A DNA stretch of 64,000 nucleotides. It comes from Flavitalea sp966112615. GTDB taxonomy: Bacteria; Bacteroidota; Bacteroidia; Chitinophagales; Chitinophagaceae. The notes below the pieces were generated by a model. It saw only the letters and a program-made list of their open reading frames with translations. It was not told the origin of the DNA and ran no database searches. The stretch spans positions 82,299-146,298 of the forward strand of contig CBHWDO010000008.1 in NCBI GenBank assembly GCA_966112615.1, read 5' to 3'. Each line of letters begins with the position of its first letter. Positions within the stretch are counted from its first letter, which is position 1. A program made the position numbers and the translations under genes. Shown here in pieces: positions 1 through 8,400 of this stretch.

Positions 1-316
1 GTTCATTTTCATCATTGATGCAGATCCCGAAATCGAATGCCATCATATGGCAAACACCTTTTTCATTCTGCACACGATCATCGGCAGGAATACTTCTTTC
101 TGTATACTCTTTGAATGTAGGATCTGTGATGATATCCACTATTGATTCGCAGGCATCGATGATTTTCTTATAAAATTTCCTGCTGATGAATACCGGTGTT
201 TCTGCAAGACGAAATTCAATGGCACCGGGATGGCGGCTATCAAGGTCCTGCAGAAACTCTTCATATTTCTGCGGTGTAAATGAGTCGTTATATGCTTTTC
301 GGATAGGTCCGATCAT
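1..316 (-). CDS. Conserved hypothetical protein, N-terminal part only
   Basis: This gene runs leftward off the edge of the window, so only about 105 N-terminal residues are visible. It opens MIGPIRKAYNDSF and carries the strings HPGAIEFRLAETPVFI and MAFDFGICIN. No signal peptide or membrane segment is seen, so the product is probably cytoplasmic. It begins 29 bases after the stop of the glutamine amidotransferase gene in the same direction, which suggests one transcript. I do not recognise the family with confidence. Because the neighbours are an amidotransferase and, further right, GCS2 and ATP-grasp ligases, it may belong to the same amide-forming pathway, and the missing C-terminus could hold an ATP-grasp-like fold. 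That is inference only. Confidence 0.7.
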   Translation of the reverse strand, partial: MIGPIRKAYNDSFTPQKYEEFLQDLDSRHPGAIEFRLAETPVFISRKFYKKIIDACESIVDIITDPTFKEYTERSIPADDRVQNEKGVCHMMAFDFGICINDENE

Positions 317-345
317 AGTTAATGATTATGATCGGAAGATACGAT

Positions 346-1176
346 TTATGCATGCACACCGATAAGTTGCTGTGTTGCCAGTTGCAGAAAATTTGGAATG
401 ATATGGGAATAGGTCCAGAGGATCTTATCAGGATCGTTGAGGTGTTCGATCATTGACTCCCATTTTTCCTGTCCATAGTTTTCCACTACGGTTTTCTTTT
501 TGTCTTCGCGTTGAAGATACATCGACATACCAACAGCATCTGCTTCGGGATGGAATTGAGTACCGATCATGTATTCATTGAATCGAACGGCCATGATCGC
601 TCTTTCCAGCGGAACATGCGGACGTTCTTTTTCAATGGCAAGTAATTGCCCACCCATTTTATGCAACAGGTTATGATTGGGCTGAACCACCTGGTAATCA
701 CGACTGTCTACAGCGTAGAACGGATCTTCGAGTCCATTGAAAAGGGCTTCATCTTTTCCATCATTCAGGAGGTGAACTGGAAATACACCAAAGGCAGTGG
801 ACTTTCTTTTGGTAACATGTGCGATCTTATAATGCCTGCAGGCAAGCTGGAATGAATGGCAGATGAACAGCACGTTTTTTTTGATATGGTTGGCAGGATC
901 CTGGTTATAGCGTTCCACCTGCTGAAGCCAGTGGAAGTAAACTTTTTCCCAGTCGGAACCCTCGCTTTCCAGGGGTGAGCCTGGTCCTCCGGAAGAAATA
1001 TAGAGGTCGAAATTGAGCGAAGGGACCTGGTTTTTAAGCCTGACTTCGAATTCTTCGAGCACCAGGTCGAGGTTATTTGCATCCGCAAATTCGCGCAATA
1101 TCTGCCTGATACAGCGCATTCCTTCATTAGCGTGGCCTTCATAGAGGTCGAGGATCGCCACCCTCACTGTCTTCAT
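346..1176 (-). CDS. Class I glutamine amidotransferase-like protein
   Basis: A stand-alone class I glutamine amidotransferase domain, the fold that hydrolyses glutamine to deliver ammonia, as in GMP synthase. The nucleophile elbow is visible as LFICHSFQLA (Cys) and the His-Glu pair as TQFHPEADAVG, so the triad is complete. The domain fills about residues 1-215 and the rest is a helical tail. I start it at MKTVRVAILD, which begins the first beta strand. An alternative start at 1191 lies only four bases after a TACCTTTG promoter box and would make the mRNA essentially leaderless. The longer open frame to 1263 reads through a hairpin repeat and is unlikely. It has no synthetase domain, so its acceptor enzyme must be separate. 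The downstream unknown gene and the GCS2 and ATP-grasp ligases at 10.3-12.4 kb are candidate partners. Confidence 0.82.
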   Translation of the reverse strand: MKTVRVAILDLYEGHANEGMRCIRQILREFADANNLDLVLEEFEVRLKNQVPSLNFDLYISSGGPGSPLESEGSDWEKVYFHWLQQVERYNQDPANHIKKNVLFICHSFQLACRHYKIAHVTKRKSTAFGVFPVHLLNDGKDEALFNGLEDPFYAVDSRDYQVVQPNHNLLHKMGGQLLAIEKERPHVPLERAIMAVRFNEYMIGTQFHPEADAVGMSMYLQREDKKKTVVENYGQEKWESMIEHLNDPDKILWTYSHIIPNFLQLATQQLIGVHA

Positions 1177-1195
1177 TTCCTGCGTAAACATCGGG

Positions 1196-1203
1196 CAAAG
1201 GTA
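1196..1203 (-). promoter_or_regulatory. Bacteroidota -7 promoter box TACCTTTG
   Basis: The minus strand reads TACCTTTG, a perfect match to the Bacteroidota TAnnTTTG element. It lies 4 bases before the possible GATase start at 1191 and 19 bases before the one at 1176. No clear -33 TTTG element is seen. Confidence 0.55.
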
Positions 1204-1209
1204 AGAATT

Positions 1210-1375
1210 CCGGGCAGAACGTGCTGACACGCGAAGCGTGGCTGACCGGACCGGGCTGAACATTTGCTAAAAGCAAATGGGCTGACCGGAAGGATTCCCT
1301 TCCTGTCAGCCCAAATTCCTTCGGTATTTGTTCAGCCAGTTGCATTCAGCCGAGCTGCGTTCGTCAGCCTGCTAC
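1210..1375. repeat. Family A hairpin-mosaic repeat (copy 1)
   Basis: This intergenic stretch alternates GCTGAC, GGGCTGA and TCAGCC words with short hairpins. CACGC/GCGTG with a GAA loop lies at 1228-1240, and CATTTGCT/AGCAAATG with an AAA loop at 1261-1279. It lies between the start of the GATase gene and the stop of the SGNH hydrolase gene, whose last codons it just reaches. The same building blocks recur near 3.7, 9.4, 10.2, 21.8, 48.2 and 63.9 kb. Confidence 0.85.
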
Positions 1376-2037
1376 CCACCAATCACTTCCAGCATCTTTT
1401 CTGCTACCAGCAAATTGCCGGCGGCATTCAGGTGCACGCGATCAGTTGTCAGGATTCCCTGCTCCTTATTTTCTTTGTTATGCTGAAGATTGTATTCGAG
1501 GAAGGTCTTCCGCAGATCAATCAGTTTGCAATCATTCTTTTTCGCGATCTCGCGTATGATATTAGAATAACGGTTCAATTCTCCATCCAGCTCATTGCTG
1601 TAATCAATTCTTTCACCAATGGCAGCAGGAGTGGTAATGTATACCTTGATATTTTTTGCTTTCAGTTTGTTGATGATAGCCTGGTAAAATTTCTCAAACT
1701 TATCAGCATCGGTTCCTGTTCCAAAACTTCTTTTGTGCCAAACATCATTTACTCCCACCCAGATCACTACAGCATCCGGATTCTTTGCGAGCACGTCTTC
1801 TTCCATTCTTAGATAGAGATCGTACACTTTATTTCCGCCAATGCCTGCACCGATCAGTTCAAAATTCTGTCCCTGTCCTTTTTTCTGCAGGATGGAATCC
1901 ATTTTTACAATATAACCTCCGGGTTGAACACCGGCTTGCGTAATGGAGTCTCCAAAGAATACGATGCGTTGTTTTTTCTGGGTAGCATTAAAACTGGCAA
2001 GGATCATGAGTGCAAAAATGAGAATGAAGTTTCGCAT
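1372..2037 (-). CDS. Secreted SGNH/GDSL-family hydrolase
   Basis: A 221-residue esterase- or lipase-type hydrolase of the SGNH family. All four blocks are visible: FFGDSITQ with nucleophile Ser31, the GAGIGGNKVYDL glycine block, WVGVNDVW with the oxyanion Asn, and DRVHLNAAGN with Asp199 and His202. An N-terminal hydrophobic segment (residues 1-19) looks like a signal peptide, so it probably acts in the periplasm or outside the cell. Members deacylate sugars, lipids or xylan esters, and the substrate here cannot be told. It starts six bases after the stop of the YtcJ-like amidohydrolase gene and is surely co-transcribed with it. Confidence 0.9.
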   Translation of the reverse strand: MRNFILIFALMILASFNATQKKQRIVFFGDSITQAGVQPGGYIVKMDSILQKKGQGQNFELIGAGIGGNKVYDLYLRMEEDVLAKNPDAVVIWVGVNDVWHKRSFGTGTDADKFEKFYQAIINKLKAKNIKVYITTPAAIGERIDYSNELDGELNRYSNIIREIAKKNDCKLIDLRKTFLEYNLQHNKENKEQGILTTDRVHLNAAGNLLVAEKMLEVIGG

Positions 2038-2043
2038 GATTGA

Positions 2044-3681
2044 TTAGTTGTTGTCGAATGTTTTTTCACCATTAAGATAGGTCGATAATACCTTTACTCC
2101 CAACACTTCTTTTTCCCCAACCTTCATCAGGTCTTTATCTAGGATAATAAAATCGGCAAATTTTCCTTTCTCCAGACTGCCTTTTTCCTGTTCTTCAAAG
2201 TTACTTTTTGCAGCCCAGATAGTCATTCCCCTGATGGTTTCTTCCCTTGTCAATGCATTTTCCATCTGGTATCCCTGCTCAGGCCAGCCTTTTGCATCTT
2301 TCCTGAAAACCGCTGCCAGGAAGGTTTTCAGCGGATCAATGTCTTCCACCGGAAAGTCAGTGCCCAATGGGATCCAACCATTCTGCTGCATGAGTTGCTT
2401 ATATGCATAGGCACCTTTTTCTCTTTCCTTACCAAGTCTTTGTCCTGCCCAATACATATCACTGGTAGCATGTGTTGGCTGTACAGAAGGGATCACATTA
2501 AATTGTTTAAACCTGGCAAAATCATTGGCATTGATCACCTGTGCATGTTCAATTCTCCATCTTTTATCGTTGCCAGGCTGAAGGTATTTTCCATATGTAT
2601 TTAACACTACGCGATTTCCCGAATCACCAATAGCATGCGTACACATCTGGAAATCCTTCGCGCTTAAAAATGCAGCAGCAGAATCGTAATGCTCTTTATT
2701 GCTTAGCAGGAAACCATAATGTCCTGGACGATCATGATATGGATTCAGCAAACATGCTCCTCTTGAACCAAGTGCTCCATCAACATAAACTTTCATGGCT
2801 CTAACATTCAGGCGATCAGTTTTGATCTTTCCTTTCTCATTGATGAATTGATAGTTTGAAGGAATATCACTCAGCATGGCATAGATGCGCATCTTCAGTT
2901 CTCCTGCTTTTTGCAGGCTGTCGATTGCTGTTACCACCTGGTGCTCGAGGCCGCAATCATCAAGCGTTGTAAGGCCTTTTACAAAACAGTTTTTCTCTGC
3001 CTGCTTCAACGCTGCTGCCAGTTTTTCTTTACTTACAGGTGGAATTTTTACGGCCACCAGATCAACTGCATTATCAATAAGAATTCCGGTTGGCTTGCTA
3101 TTTTTTACTTCAACATCACCACCGGTCAATTTGGTTTGTGCAGTCACACCTGCAAGTTCCAGTGCTTTGTTACTGGCTATTGCAGCATGTCCATCAACTC
3201 TTGTCAGCATGATGGGTACATCTTTGAAAAGCACATTGAGACTATCATTCGAAGGATATTCTTTCACATCCCAATCATTCTGATCCCATCCTCTTCCCTG
3301 GATCCAATCACCGGGAGCGGTAGGATTTTTAGCTACAAAATCCCTGATCCGTTGAAGACATTCAGTCCAGCTGCCGGTACCGGTAAGATCAACTGTTTGT
3401 AATGTAGAAGCATATCCTACAAAATGCGCATGTGCATCGATGAAGCCGGGATAGATGAATTTACCTTTTGCATCCACCACTTCCTTTGCATCATATGCTT
3501 GCTGCAATGCTGCGCTGGTACCGGTTTCAAGGATCTTGCCATCTTTGATGACCATGGCTTCTGCAGTACTGAATGCACTATCGACGGTATAAATGGTACC
3601 GTTGATCACCAATAGGTCGGCAGATTTTTTTTGATTGCAGGATGCGAATATGAATGCTGCTATAAGAATTTTCCAGTTCAT
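2044..3681 (-). CDS. YtcJ-like metal-dependent amidohydrolase, lipoprotein
   Basis: A 545-residue member of the amidohydrolase superfamily, YtcJ-like (COG1574). The N-terminus ends in FIFASC, a lipobox, so the mature enzyme is probably lipid-anchored in the periplasm or outer membrane. DAHAHFVGYA gives the first metal-binding HxH, MCTHAIGD and RIEHAQ supply later ligand histidines, and PLGTDFPVEDIDP carries the catalytic Asp. Family members hydrolyse C-N bonds of amides or cyclic imides, and the true substrates are mostly unknown. It is the first gene of a two-gene operon with the SGNH hydrolase and is preceded by repeat fragments rather than a recognisable promoter box. Confidence 0.88.
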   Translation of the reverse strand: MNWKILIAAFIFASCNQKKSADLLVINGTIYTVDSAFSTAEAMVIKDGKILETGTSAALQQAYDAKEVVDAKGKFIYPGFIDAHAHFVGYASTLQTVDLTGTGSWTECLQRIRDFVAKNPTAPGDWIQGRGWDQNDWDVKEYPSNDSLNVLFKDVPIMLTRVDGHAAIASNKALELAGVTAQTKLTGGDVEVKNSKPTGILIDNAVDLVAVKIPPVSKEKLAAALKQAEKNCFVKGLTTLDDCGLEHQVVTAIDSLQKAGELKMRIYAMLSDIPSNYQFINEKGKIKTDRLNVRAMKVYVDGALGSRGACLLNPYHDRPGHYGFLLSNKEHYDSAAAFLSAKDFQMCTHAIGDSGNRVVLNTYGKYLQPGNDKRWRIEHAQVINANDFARFKQFNVIPSVQPTHATSDMYWAGQRLGKEREKGAYAYKQLMQQNGWIPLGTDFPVEDIDPLKTFLAAVFRKDAKGWPEQGYQMENALTREETIRGMTIWAAKSNFEEQEKGSLEKGKFADFIILDKDLMKVGEKEVLGVKVLSTYLNGEKTFDNN

Positions 3682-3697
3682 AGTTATTTTGTTTAAA

Positions 3698-3750
3698 ACC
3701 CGGCATTCAGCCGATGCGCTTCGTTAGGTTCTGCCTGGGTTCTGCCCGTT
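3698..3750. repeat. Family A repeat fragment
   Basis: A degenerate remnant with CCCGGCATTCAGCCG followed by two GTTCTGCC-type words. No intact long hairpin remains. It lies between the amidase stop and the amidohydrolase start, directly next to a family B tandem array. Confidence 0.55.
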
Positions 3751-3752
3751 TT

Positions 3753-3780
3753 CGATTACCGATTACCGATTTCCGATTTG
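3753..3780. repeat. Family B tandem array, period 7, covering the amidase stop
   Basis: Tandem copies of CGATTAC / CGATTTC in 7-base steps. On the minus strand this reads AATCGG-type units, and the amidase's last codons (Lys-Ser-Glu-Ile-Gly-Asn-Arg) and its TAA stop are made of them. Closely related units recur at 13489-13558 and 48078-48139. Confidence 0.85.
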
Positions 3781-5414
3781 AAAAAAGAAGGATGCTCCTC
3801 CTCAAACCCAGTCACTTCCTGGAATGCTTTCGCAGCCGAAAGAATACTGGATTCATCATACAGATTACCGATCAAAGATATGCTTGTTGGCATTCCATTC
3901 TTTCTTAATCCTACCGGAAAACAAACTGCAGGATGGCCCGTTAAATTTGTCATGGCCGATTGATTTCCTGCAAATGATGGAACGATCACAACATCATACT
4001 GCTTCATAAAATGATTCAGTCCTTCAGAAAGCGCATAACGATGCCTGTTAGCATTGATGTATTCTGCTGCAGGTATAAATCTTCCTGCACGGAATGTATT
4101 TGGCCAGAAAGCTTTGTCCTGTCTTTCAATCAGATCATCCTTTCCTGATAATGTAAGCTCTTCAAAAGCAGCAGCACTCTCAGCAGTAAGGATCACATTC
4201 ATGATATCAGCCTTGTAAATACTGTCGGGGAAATTGGTGGGAATAAGTTTTACACCCATCTTCTCAAACGTTTTCAGGGCTTGCTTTTCAGGAGAATCCT
4301 CCGGAAGTCTTTTGAAATAATTCTCCGCATATGCAATGCGCATTTTTTTGATATCCCTGTTCGATGAGAAATTGAATCCACGATCGACAGAAGAAACATC
4401 TGCAGGATCTGCACCCCTTATCACATTAAAAATGATTGCAGCATCTTCAGCATTTCTTCCGATTGGACCAACTTTATCAAGACTCCAGCAAAGCACCATT
4501 CCACCTGCACGACTCACTGATCCGAAGGTTGGACGTAAGCCTGTCACACCACAAGTGTGTGAAGGAGAGATGATCGAACCCCAGGTTTCTGTTCCGATAG
4601 CAAATGGAAGTAACCCTGCAGATGTTGCAGAAGCTGATCCTGCTGAAGATCCGCTGGAACCGGTATTCATATTCCATGGGTTCCGTGTCATTCCTCCAAA
4701 CCAGATATCATCGTAAGCCAATGCACCTAATGAAAGCTTGGCACAAAGCACTGCACCTGCATTTTTCAATTTGGTATATACTGTAGCATCTTCGTCGATC
4801 ACCTGGTCTTTGTAAGGTGCACTTCCAAAAGTGGTTTTGGTACCTTTCACTGCAAAAAGATCTTTAATGCCATATGGAATGCCATGAAGCGGACCGCGAT
4901 AATTTCCTTTCTTAATTTCTTCATCAGCCTGTCTTGCCTGCTGCATTGCCATTTCCTCCGTAAAACTGATCACGCAGTGAAGGGTATCGTTGTATTTCTT
5001 CAACCGATCCAAAAAGAAAGTGGTGAGTTCTACAGAACTGATCTTTTTATTTTTGATCAGTGAAGCAAGCTGCATGACCGACATATAAGCAAGATCATTT
5101 TTATTGGCAGGCATGGCAACATTTGAAGGAATGGGATAAGCCATTTTATTCGACTGCATCGGGATCTTTACCCCTTTGGGAGCAGGTTCATACGCGAAAG
5201 GGAAGGGCAGGGAATTATTGATATTGAGTGAATGCATTTGTTGGTAGATCCCGCGAAAATCTTTTAAAGATTCGATCATGGAATCCCTTTCTGGTTCAGT
5301 AAAATCAAATCCGATGTAGTCCGCAAATATTTTAATTTGTTTGATAGAATCTGCTCTCTGTGCCTGAGATACCAAACAGTACAATAGGGCAAGGGCAGTT
5401 AGTATTGATCTCAT
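3756..5414 (-). CDS. Secreted amidase-signature family amidase
   Basis: A 552-residue amidase-signature (AS) hydrolase related in fold to GatA. The Ser-cisSer-Lys triad is visible: Lys184 in GIPYGIKDLF, the cis-Ser at 256/257 in TGSSGSSAGSASA, and nucleophile Ser280 in GTETWGSIISPSHTCG. Residues 1-18 form a signal peptide, so unlike GatA it is exported and probably cleaves amides outside the cytoplasm. About 100 residues precede the core. No gatB or gatC is nearby, so a role in tRNA amidation is unlikely. Its C-terminus is odd: the final seven codons and the stop are built from an intergenic tandem repeat, so the original end has been replaced or extended. It is divergent from the gene at 5505. 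Confidence 0.9.
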   Translation of the reverse strand: MRSILTALALLYCLVSQAQRADSIKQIKIFADYIGFDFTEPERDSMIESLKDFRGIYQQMHSLNINNSLPFPFAYEPAPKGVKIPMQSNKMAYPIPSNVAMPANKNDLAYMSVMQLASLIKNKKISSVELTTFFLDRLKKYNDTLHCVISFTEEMAMQQARQADEEIKKGNYRGPLHGIPYGIKDLFAVKGTKTTFGSAPYKDQVIDEDATVYTKLKNAGAVLCAKLSLGALAYDDIWFGGMTRNPWNMNTGSSGSSAGSASATSAGLLPFAIGTETWGSIISPSHTCGVTGLRPTFGSVSRAGGMVLCWSLDKVGPIGRNAEDAAIIFNVIRGADPADVSSVDRGFNFSSNRDIKKMRIAYAENYFKRLPEDSPEKQALKTFEKMGVKLIPTNFPDSIYKADIMNVILTAESAAAFEELTLSGKDDLIERQDKAFWPNTFRAGRFIPAAEYINANRHRYALSEGLNHFMKQYDVVIVPSFAGNQSAMTNLTGHPAVCFPVGLRKNGMPTSISLIGNLYDESSILSAAKAFQEVTGFEEEHPSFFKSEIGNR

Positions 5415-5504
5415 AATTGCTGGATTAGAATTTTGAAGGCTGAAAATATAGCGGCAGGGAAATTAAATAATTTATTGTTTATCTTTTGGTTCAATAAACT
5501 GCAT

Positions 5505-6518
5505 ATGAGAAAAATCTACCTGGCACTCCTGTCCATTGTTCTATTGTCTGCATGCGTTGAGAAAAAAGCTCCTGTTCTCACTGTCGCTGAATATTTCGAT
5601 TACAAAGATACCGGTGTGCAGGTCGCGGGAATTAAGATGATCCCTATAAAAACGCCGGTTGGAACTTTTAAGGTCTGGACCAAGCGTTTTGGAAATAACC
5701 CCAGGATCAAGGTTTTACTTCTGCATGGCGGTCCAGCGATGACCCATGAATACATGGAATGTTTTGAAAGTTTCTTTCCCCAGCAGGGATTCGAATTTTA
5801 TGAATACGACCAGTTGGGTTCATATTATTCTGATCAGCCGAAAGACAGTAGTCTATGGGTAACCGAAAGATTTGTGGAGGAAGTTGAGCAGGTACGCAAG
5901 GCATTAGGAATGGATAAGAATAATTTCTTCCTGTTAGGAAATTCATGGGGAGGAATTTTAGCGATGGAATATGCGCTGAAGTACCAGGATAATATGAAAG
6001 GATTGATCGTTTGCAATATGCAGGCAAGTATTCCGAGGTATGCTGCGTATAACCAGGTTTTGCGTGACCAGATGCCAAAGGCGTTTATTGATTCAGTGAA
6101 TGTGTATGAATCAAAAGGAGCGTATACTGATCCTGTTTACCAGGAAATGGTGTTCAGGAATTATTATACAAAGCATTTGTGCAGGTTGCCCGAATTGCCC
6201 GATCCTGTGGCAAGAAGTTTCAAGCATGTAAATAATGAGATCTATGTAATGATGCAGGGGCCAAGTGAATTCAAAGTTGGTGGAAGGTTATTGAACTGGG
6301 ACAGGTGGAATGATCTGAAGAATATCAAAGTACCTACGCTGATGGTAGGAGCAAAATATGATACGATGGATCCTGAGGATATGAAGAAGCAGAGTGAGAT
6401 GGTGCAGAATGGAAAATATTTGTATTGTCCGAATGGAAGTCACCTTGCGATGTGGGATGATCAGAAAGTGTTTATGGATGGAGTGATTGGGTTTATTAAG
6501 GAGGTGGATGGGAAGTAG
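5505..6518 (+). CDS. Prolyl-iminopeptidase-like alpha/beta hydrolase, lipoprotein
   Basis: An alpha/beta-hydrolase of the prolyl aminopeptidase (S33) type, which removes N-terminal proline from small peptides. I start it at MRKIYLALLS because this gives a signal peptide and the lipobox LLSAC; the open frame upstream encodes no plausible leader. LLHGGPAMTHEY is the oxyanion-hole HGGP block, LLGNSWGGIL holds the nucleophile Ser, and the acid and base are in GAKYDTMDPE and NGSHLAMWDD. The enzyme is predicted to be lipid-anchored. Its TAG stop is the first three bases of a 7-base tandem repeat. The neighbouring amidase on the other strand hints at a shared peptide or amide scavenging role. Confidence 0.87.
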   Translation: MRKIYLALLSIVLLSACVEKKAPVLTVAEYFDYKDTGVQVAGIKMIPIKTPVGTFKVWTKRFGNNPRIKVLLLHGGPAMTHEYMECFESFFPQQGFEFYEYDQLGSYYSDQPKDSSLWVTERFVEEVEQVRKALGMDKNNFFLLGNSWGGILAMEYALKYQDNMKGLIVCNMQASIPRYAAYNQVLRDQMPKAFIDSVNVYESKGAYTDPVYQEMVFRNYYTKHLCRLPELPDPVARSFKHVNNEIYVMMQGPSEFKVGGRLLNWDRWNDLKNIKVPTLMVGAKYDTMDPEDMKKQSEMVQNGKYLYCPNGSHLAMWDDQKVFMDGVIGFIKEVDGK

Positions 6519-6556
6519 GAGTTAGGAATTGGGAGTTGGGAGTTAGGAGTTGGAGT
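6517..6556. repeat. Family B tandem array, period 7 (GGAGTTR)
   Basis: Units GGAGTTA, GGAATTG, GGAGTTG, GGAGTTA and GGAGTTG in 7-base steps, starting on the TAG stop of the iminopeptidase-like gene. The same unit is found in both orientations at 20425-20505. Confidence 0.88.
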
Positions 6557-6558
6557 GC

Positions 6559-6954
6559 TTAATTGATGTAAATCCATAAAAAGATCCAACTTATATAACT
6601 CCATAAAAATGTAAAAACAATATGAACAAGGGTTTCAAAGGATTTGCCTTTCCAAAGCTTTGGTGAATAACCAAATAACTGGATTATCAATCTTGTCAGC
6701 CAAAAAATTCCAAGTCCCAGTGAAATACGTTTCCCTAGACCGGTTGTGATTATTTCATCCGAAGAAGTTATGCACAGTAAGCCCATAAGTAAAACGACCA
6801 AGGCAATAAATAAGGTATGAACATAGAACATTTGCCGGTTGATGAGACTCAAATGCATGAATTCAGATTTCCATTTAAAATATTTAGGAAACAGCATATG
6901 TGACAATGCCAGAATCACCAGTAAATAACCAATTATCTCAAGATTCAGTTTCAT
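6559..6954 (-). CDS. Small multi-pass membrane protein of unknown function
   Basis: A 131-residue protein with four hydrophobic segments at about residues 5-23, 43-63, 76-95 and 108-128, so an integral inner-membrane protein. I do not recognise the family. It is the last gene of a tight four-gene unit, and its ATG overlaps the end of the methyltransferase gene by 17 bases, which argues for translational coupling. The unit looks more AT-rich than its surroundings. Its function can only be guessed from the neighbours, a DoxX-like protein, a DUF2071 protein and a membrane-anchored methyltransferase, which together suggest redox or lipid chemistry at the membrane. Confidence 0.75.
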   Translation of the reverse strand: MKLNLEIIGYLLVILALSHMLFPKYFKWKSEFMHLSLINRQMFYVHTLFIALVVLLMGLLCITSSDEIITTGLGKRISLGLGIFWLTRLIIQLFGYSPKLWKGKSFETLVHIVFTFLWSYISWIFLWIYIN

Positions 6955-7657
6955 GTTTTTTTAAAATGTATACCGTTACAAAAGGTGTTATTTTTTTTGT
7001 TTGAGCAATATGAAAATTTGCTTTTGCAAATGCTTTATTCCAGGTTGCTTTAGAATGAAAATGAAAAAATCCTATGTTGTATGCGAGGAAATTTACTGCA
7101 TCCCTTAAGTGTTCAACAATTATAATATTCCCATCTGGAGCAATTACGCGATTTAATTCTTTAAAGAACATAGTTAGTTCCCTTGAATTACGTATTTCAT
7201 GTAAGGAAAAAATTGCAAAAACGGTATCAATTGAATTGTCTTCAAATGGTAAATCAGAAGTGTTGATCTTAAGTATATTTTGAGAAGGAGGGTATGCTTT
7301 TCTTGCTCTTTTAATAGATGTTTCAGTATGCTTATTTGGATCATAAAAATCCAATACCTTAAGATCGATATCAGGATATTTATTTCGAATCAGTTGACTG
7401 GTTTCATCAAATCCTGCATTGATATTTACATTCTTTTTTCCAATAGAAATATCATCTAACCAGGTCAGTTGGTATAGGGATGAACGATCATACACTAAAT
7501 ATGATATGTAAAGAGCAAGAAAATTGTTTAAAAGAATTATAAGGGCAGCAATGATATAATTTAAAGATATTAGGATGACTAATAATATTGCAGACCCCGC
7601 GAAGTAAGGCCAATTGAATTTGACAATGTTAGTAATTCCCTGGAATGGTTTTCTCAT
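6938..7657 (-). CDS. Membrane-anchored class I SAM-dependent methyltransferase
   Basis: A roughly 239-residue protein with two N-terminal membrane segments followed by a Rossmann-type methyltransferase domain of the Methyltransf_11 kind. The glycine loop is degenerate (NVNINAGFDETSQ), while DLKVLDFYDPN supplies the acidic residue after strand 2, and TSDLPFEDNSIDTVFAIFSL matches the motif around strand 4. I start it at the ATG at 7657, which overlaps the upstream TGA in an ATGA junction; an ATG at 7666 is also possible. The substrate is unknown. The membrane anchor and the DoxX-like and DUF2071 partners suggest a lipid or quinone-like substrate, which is inference. Confidence 0.8.
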   Translation of the reverse strand: MRKPFQGITNIVKFNWPYFAGSAILLVILISLNYIIAALIILLNNFLALYISYLVYDRSSLYQLTWLDDISIGKKNVNINAGFDETSQLIRNKYPDIDLKVLDFYDPNKHTETSIKRARKAYPPSQNILKINTSDLPFEDNSIDTVFAIFSLHEIRNSRELTMFFKELNRVIAPDGNIIIVEHLRDAVNFLAYNIGFFHFHSKATWNKAFAKANFHIAQTKKITPFVTVYILKKHETES

Positions 7658-8400
7658 GGTTTCCATATTTCAATTTGCCCTTTCTTCCAGGAGTATGGTA
7701 TATCTTCTATAATGAATGCATTTGCCAGGTATTGATCTTTAAGGTCCAGTTCCTTTAAGTAAGAAAAATTATATTCTATTACCTGGATTGGTTTTGGCAT
7801 CCAGTTCTGTCTTACTCCTTCAATTATCAATACTGTTTTACTAACAGGATTATAGCTGAAAGTGAAGGGCAGAGGGCCTGCAAATCGCCTGGCTTCTTTC
7901 CAGTTTAAAAATGGTGAATGTGCAGGGAGACCAATATCTTCAGAATGACTATCCTTGTATTTTACCAGGAAATTTGACCGGGAGGAACTTATTTCATTGA
8001 TAAAATTTTCCTTTCGTTGATGAATGTCGGTGGTGGTGTATTTATATTGAGTAAATATATTACCCAGTATTTCCATTTTCTTCTTGTTAGTTTCTGATTT
8101 GATTATGTAAAGTCCCCGTAAGTTTTTTCCTGATTGGGTTTTATACCTCACAAATATTCTAAAACCTATTAAAAAGAAATCGTTTCCCATAAATTCCGGG
8201 AAACCTTTAGGCCTCAGATTAATGGTATCAACCATGGCAACTGCAACAAATGCCCAATTATTTTTAAAGGTGTCTAATTCAAGACATGTAGGAATTAAAT
8301 CAAGAAGTTCTTCCTTAGGAACTGCAAAAGTCAGTACGAGTGATTTTTTGAAATAAGCTTCAACTGCGAATGGATGATTTTCTAGAATAGAAGTTTTCAA
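7654..8400 (-). CDS. DUF2071 (YqjF-like) family protein
   Basis: A 248-residue protein resembling DUF2071 (COG3361), a family with a lipocalin-like or acetoacetate-decarboxylase-like fold and no settled function. Recognisable stretches are LVLTFAVPKEELLDLIP near the N-terminus and LNWKEARRFAGPLPFTFSY in the middle. The start codon is TTG: positions 8397-8400 read TTGA on the minus strand, so the start overlaps the stop of the DoxX-like gene by four bases. The family often travels with DoxX-like membrane proteins, as it does here. It is the second gene of the four-gene unit. Confidence 0.78.
   Translation of the reverse strand: MKTSILENHPFAVEAYFKKSLVLTFAVPKEELLDLIPTCLELDTFKNNWAFVAVAMVDTINLRPKGFPEFMGNDFFLIGFRIFVRYKTQSGKNLRGLYIIKSETNKKKMEILGNIFTQYKYTTTDIHQRKENFINEISSSRSNFLVKYKDSHSEDIGLPAHSPFLNWKEARRFAGPLPFTFSYNPVSKTVLIIEGVRQNWMPKPIQVIEYNFSYLKELDLKDQYLANAFIIEDIPYSWKKGQIEIWKP

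Noticed and set aside
1210..1375. Family A repeats as a MITE or insertion-sequence remnant
   Set aside because: No terminal inverted repeats of fixed length, no target duplications and no transposase were seen; spacers are constant while inner stems vary.
1264..1812. A 182-residue frame on the plus strand
   Set aside because: It is antisense to the SGNH hydrolase gene and begins inside a hairpin repeat; the hydrolase frame has all four catalytic blocks.
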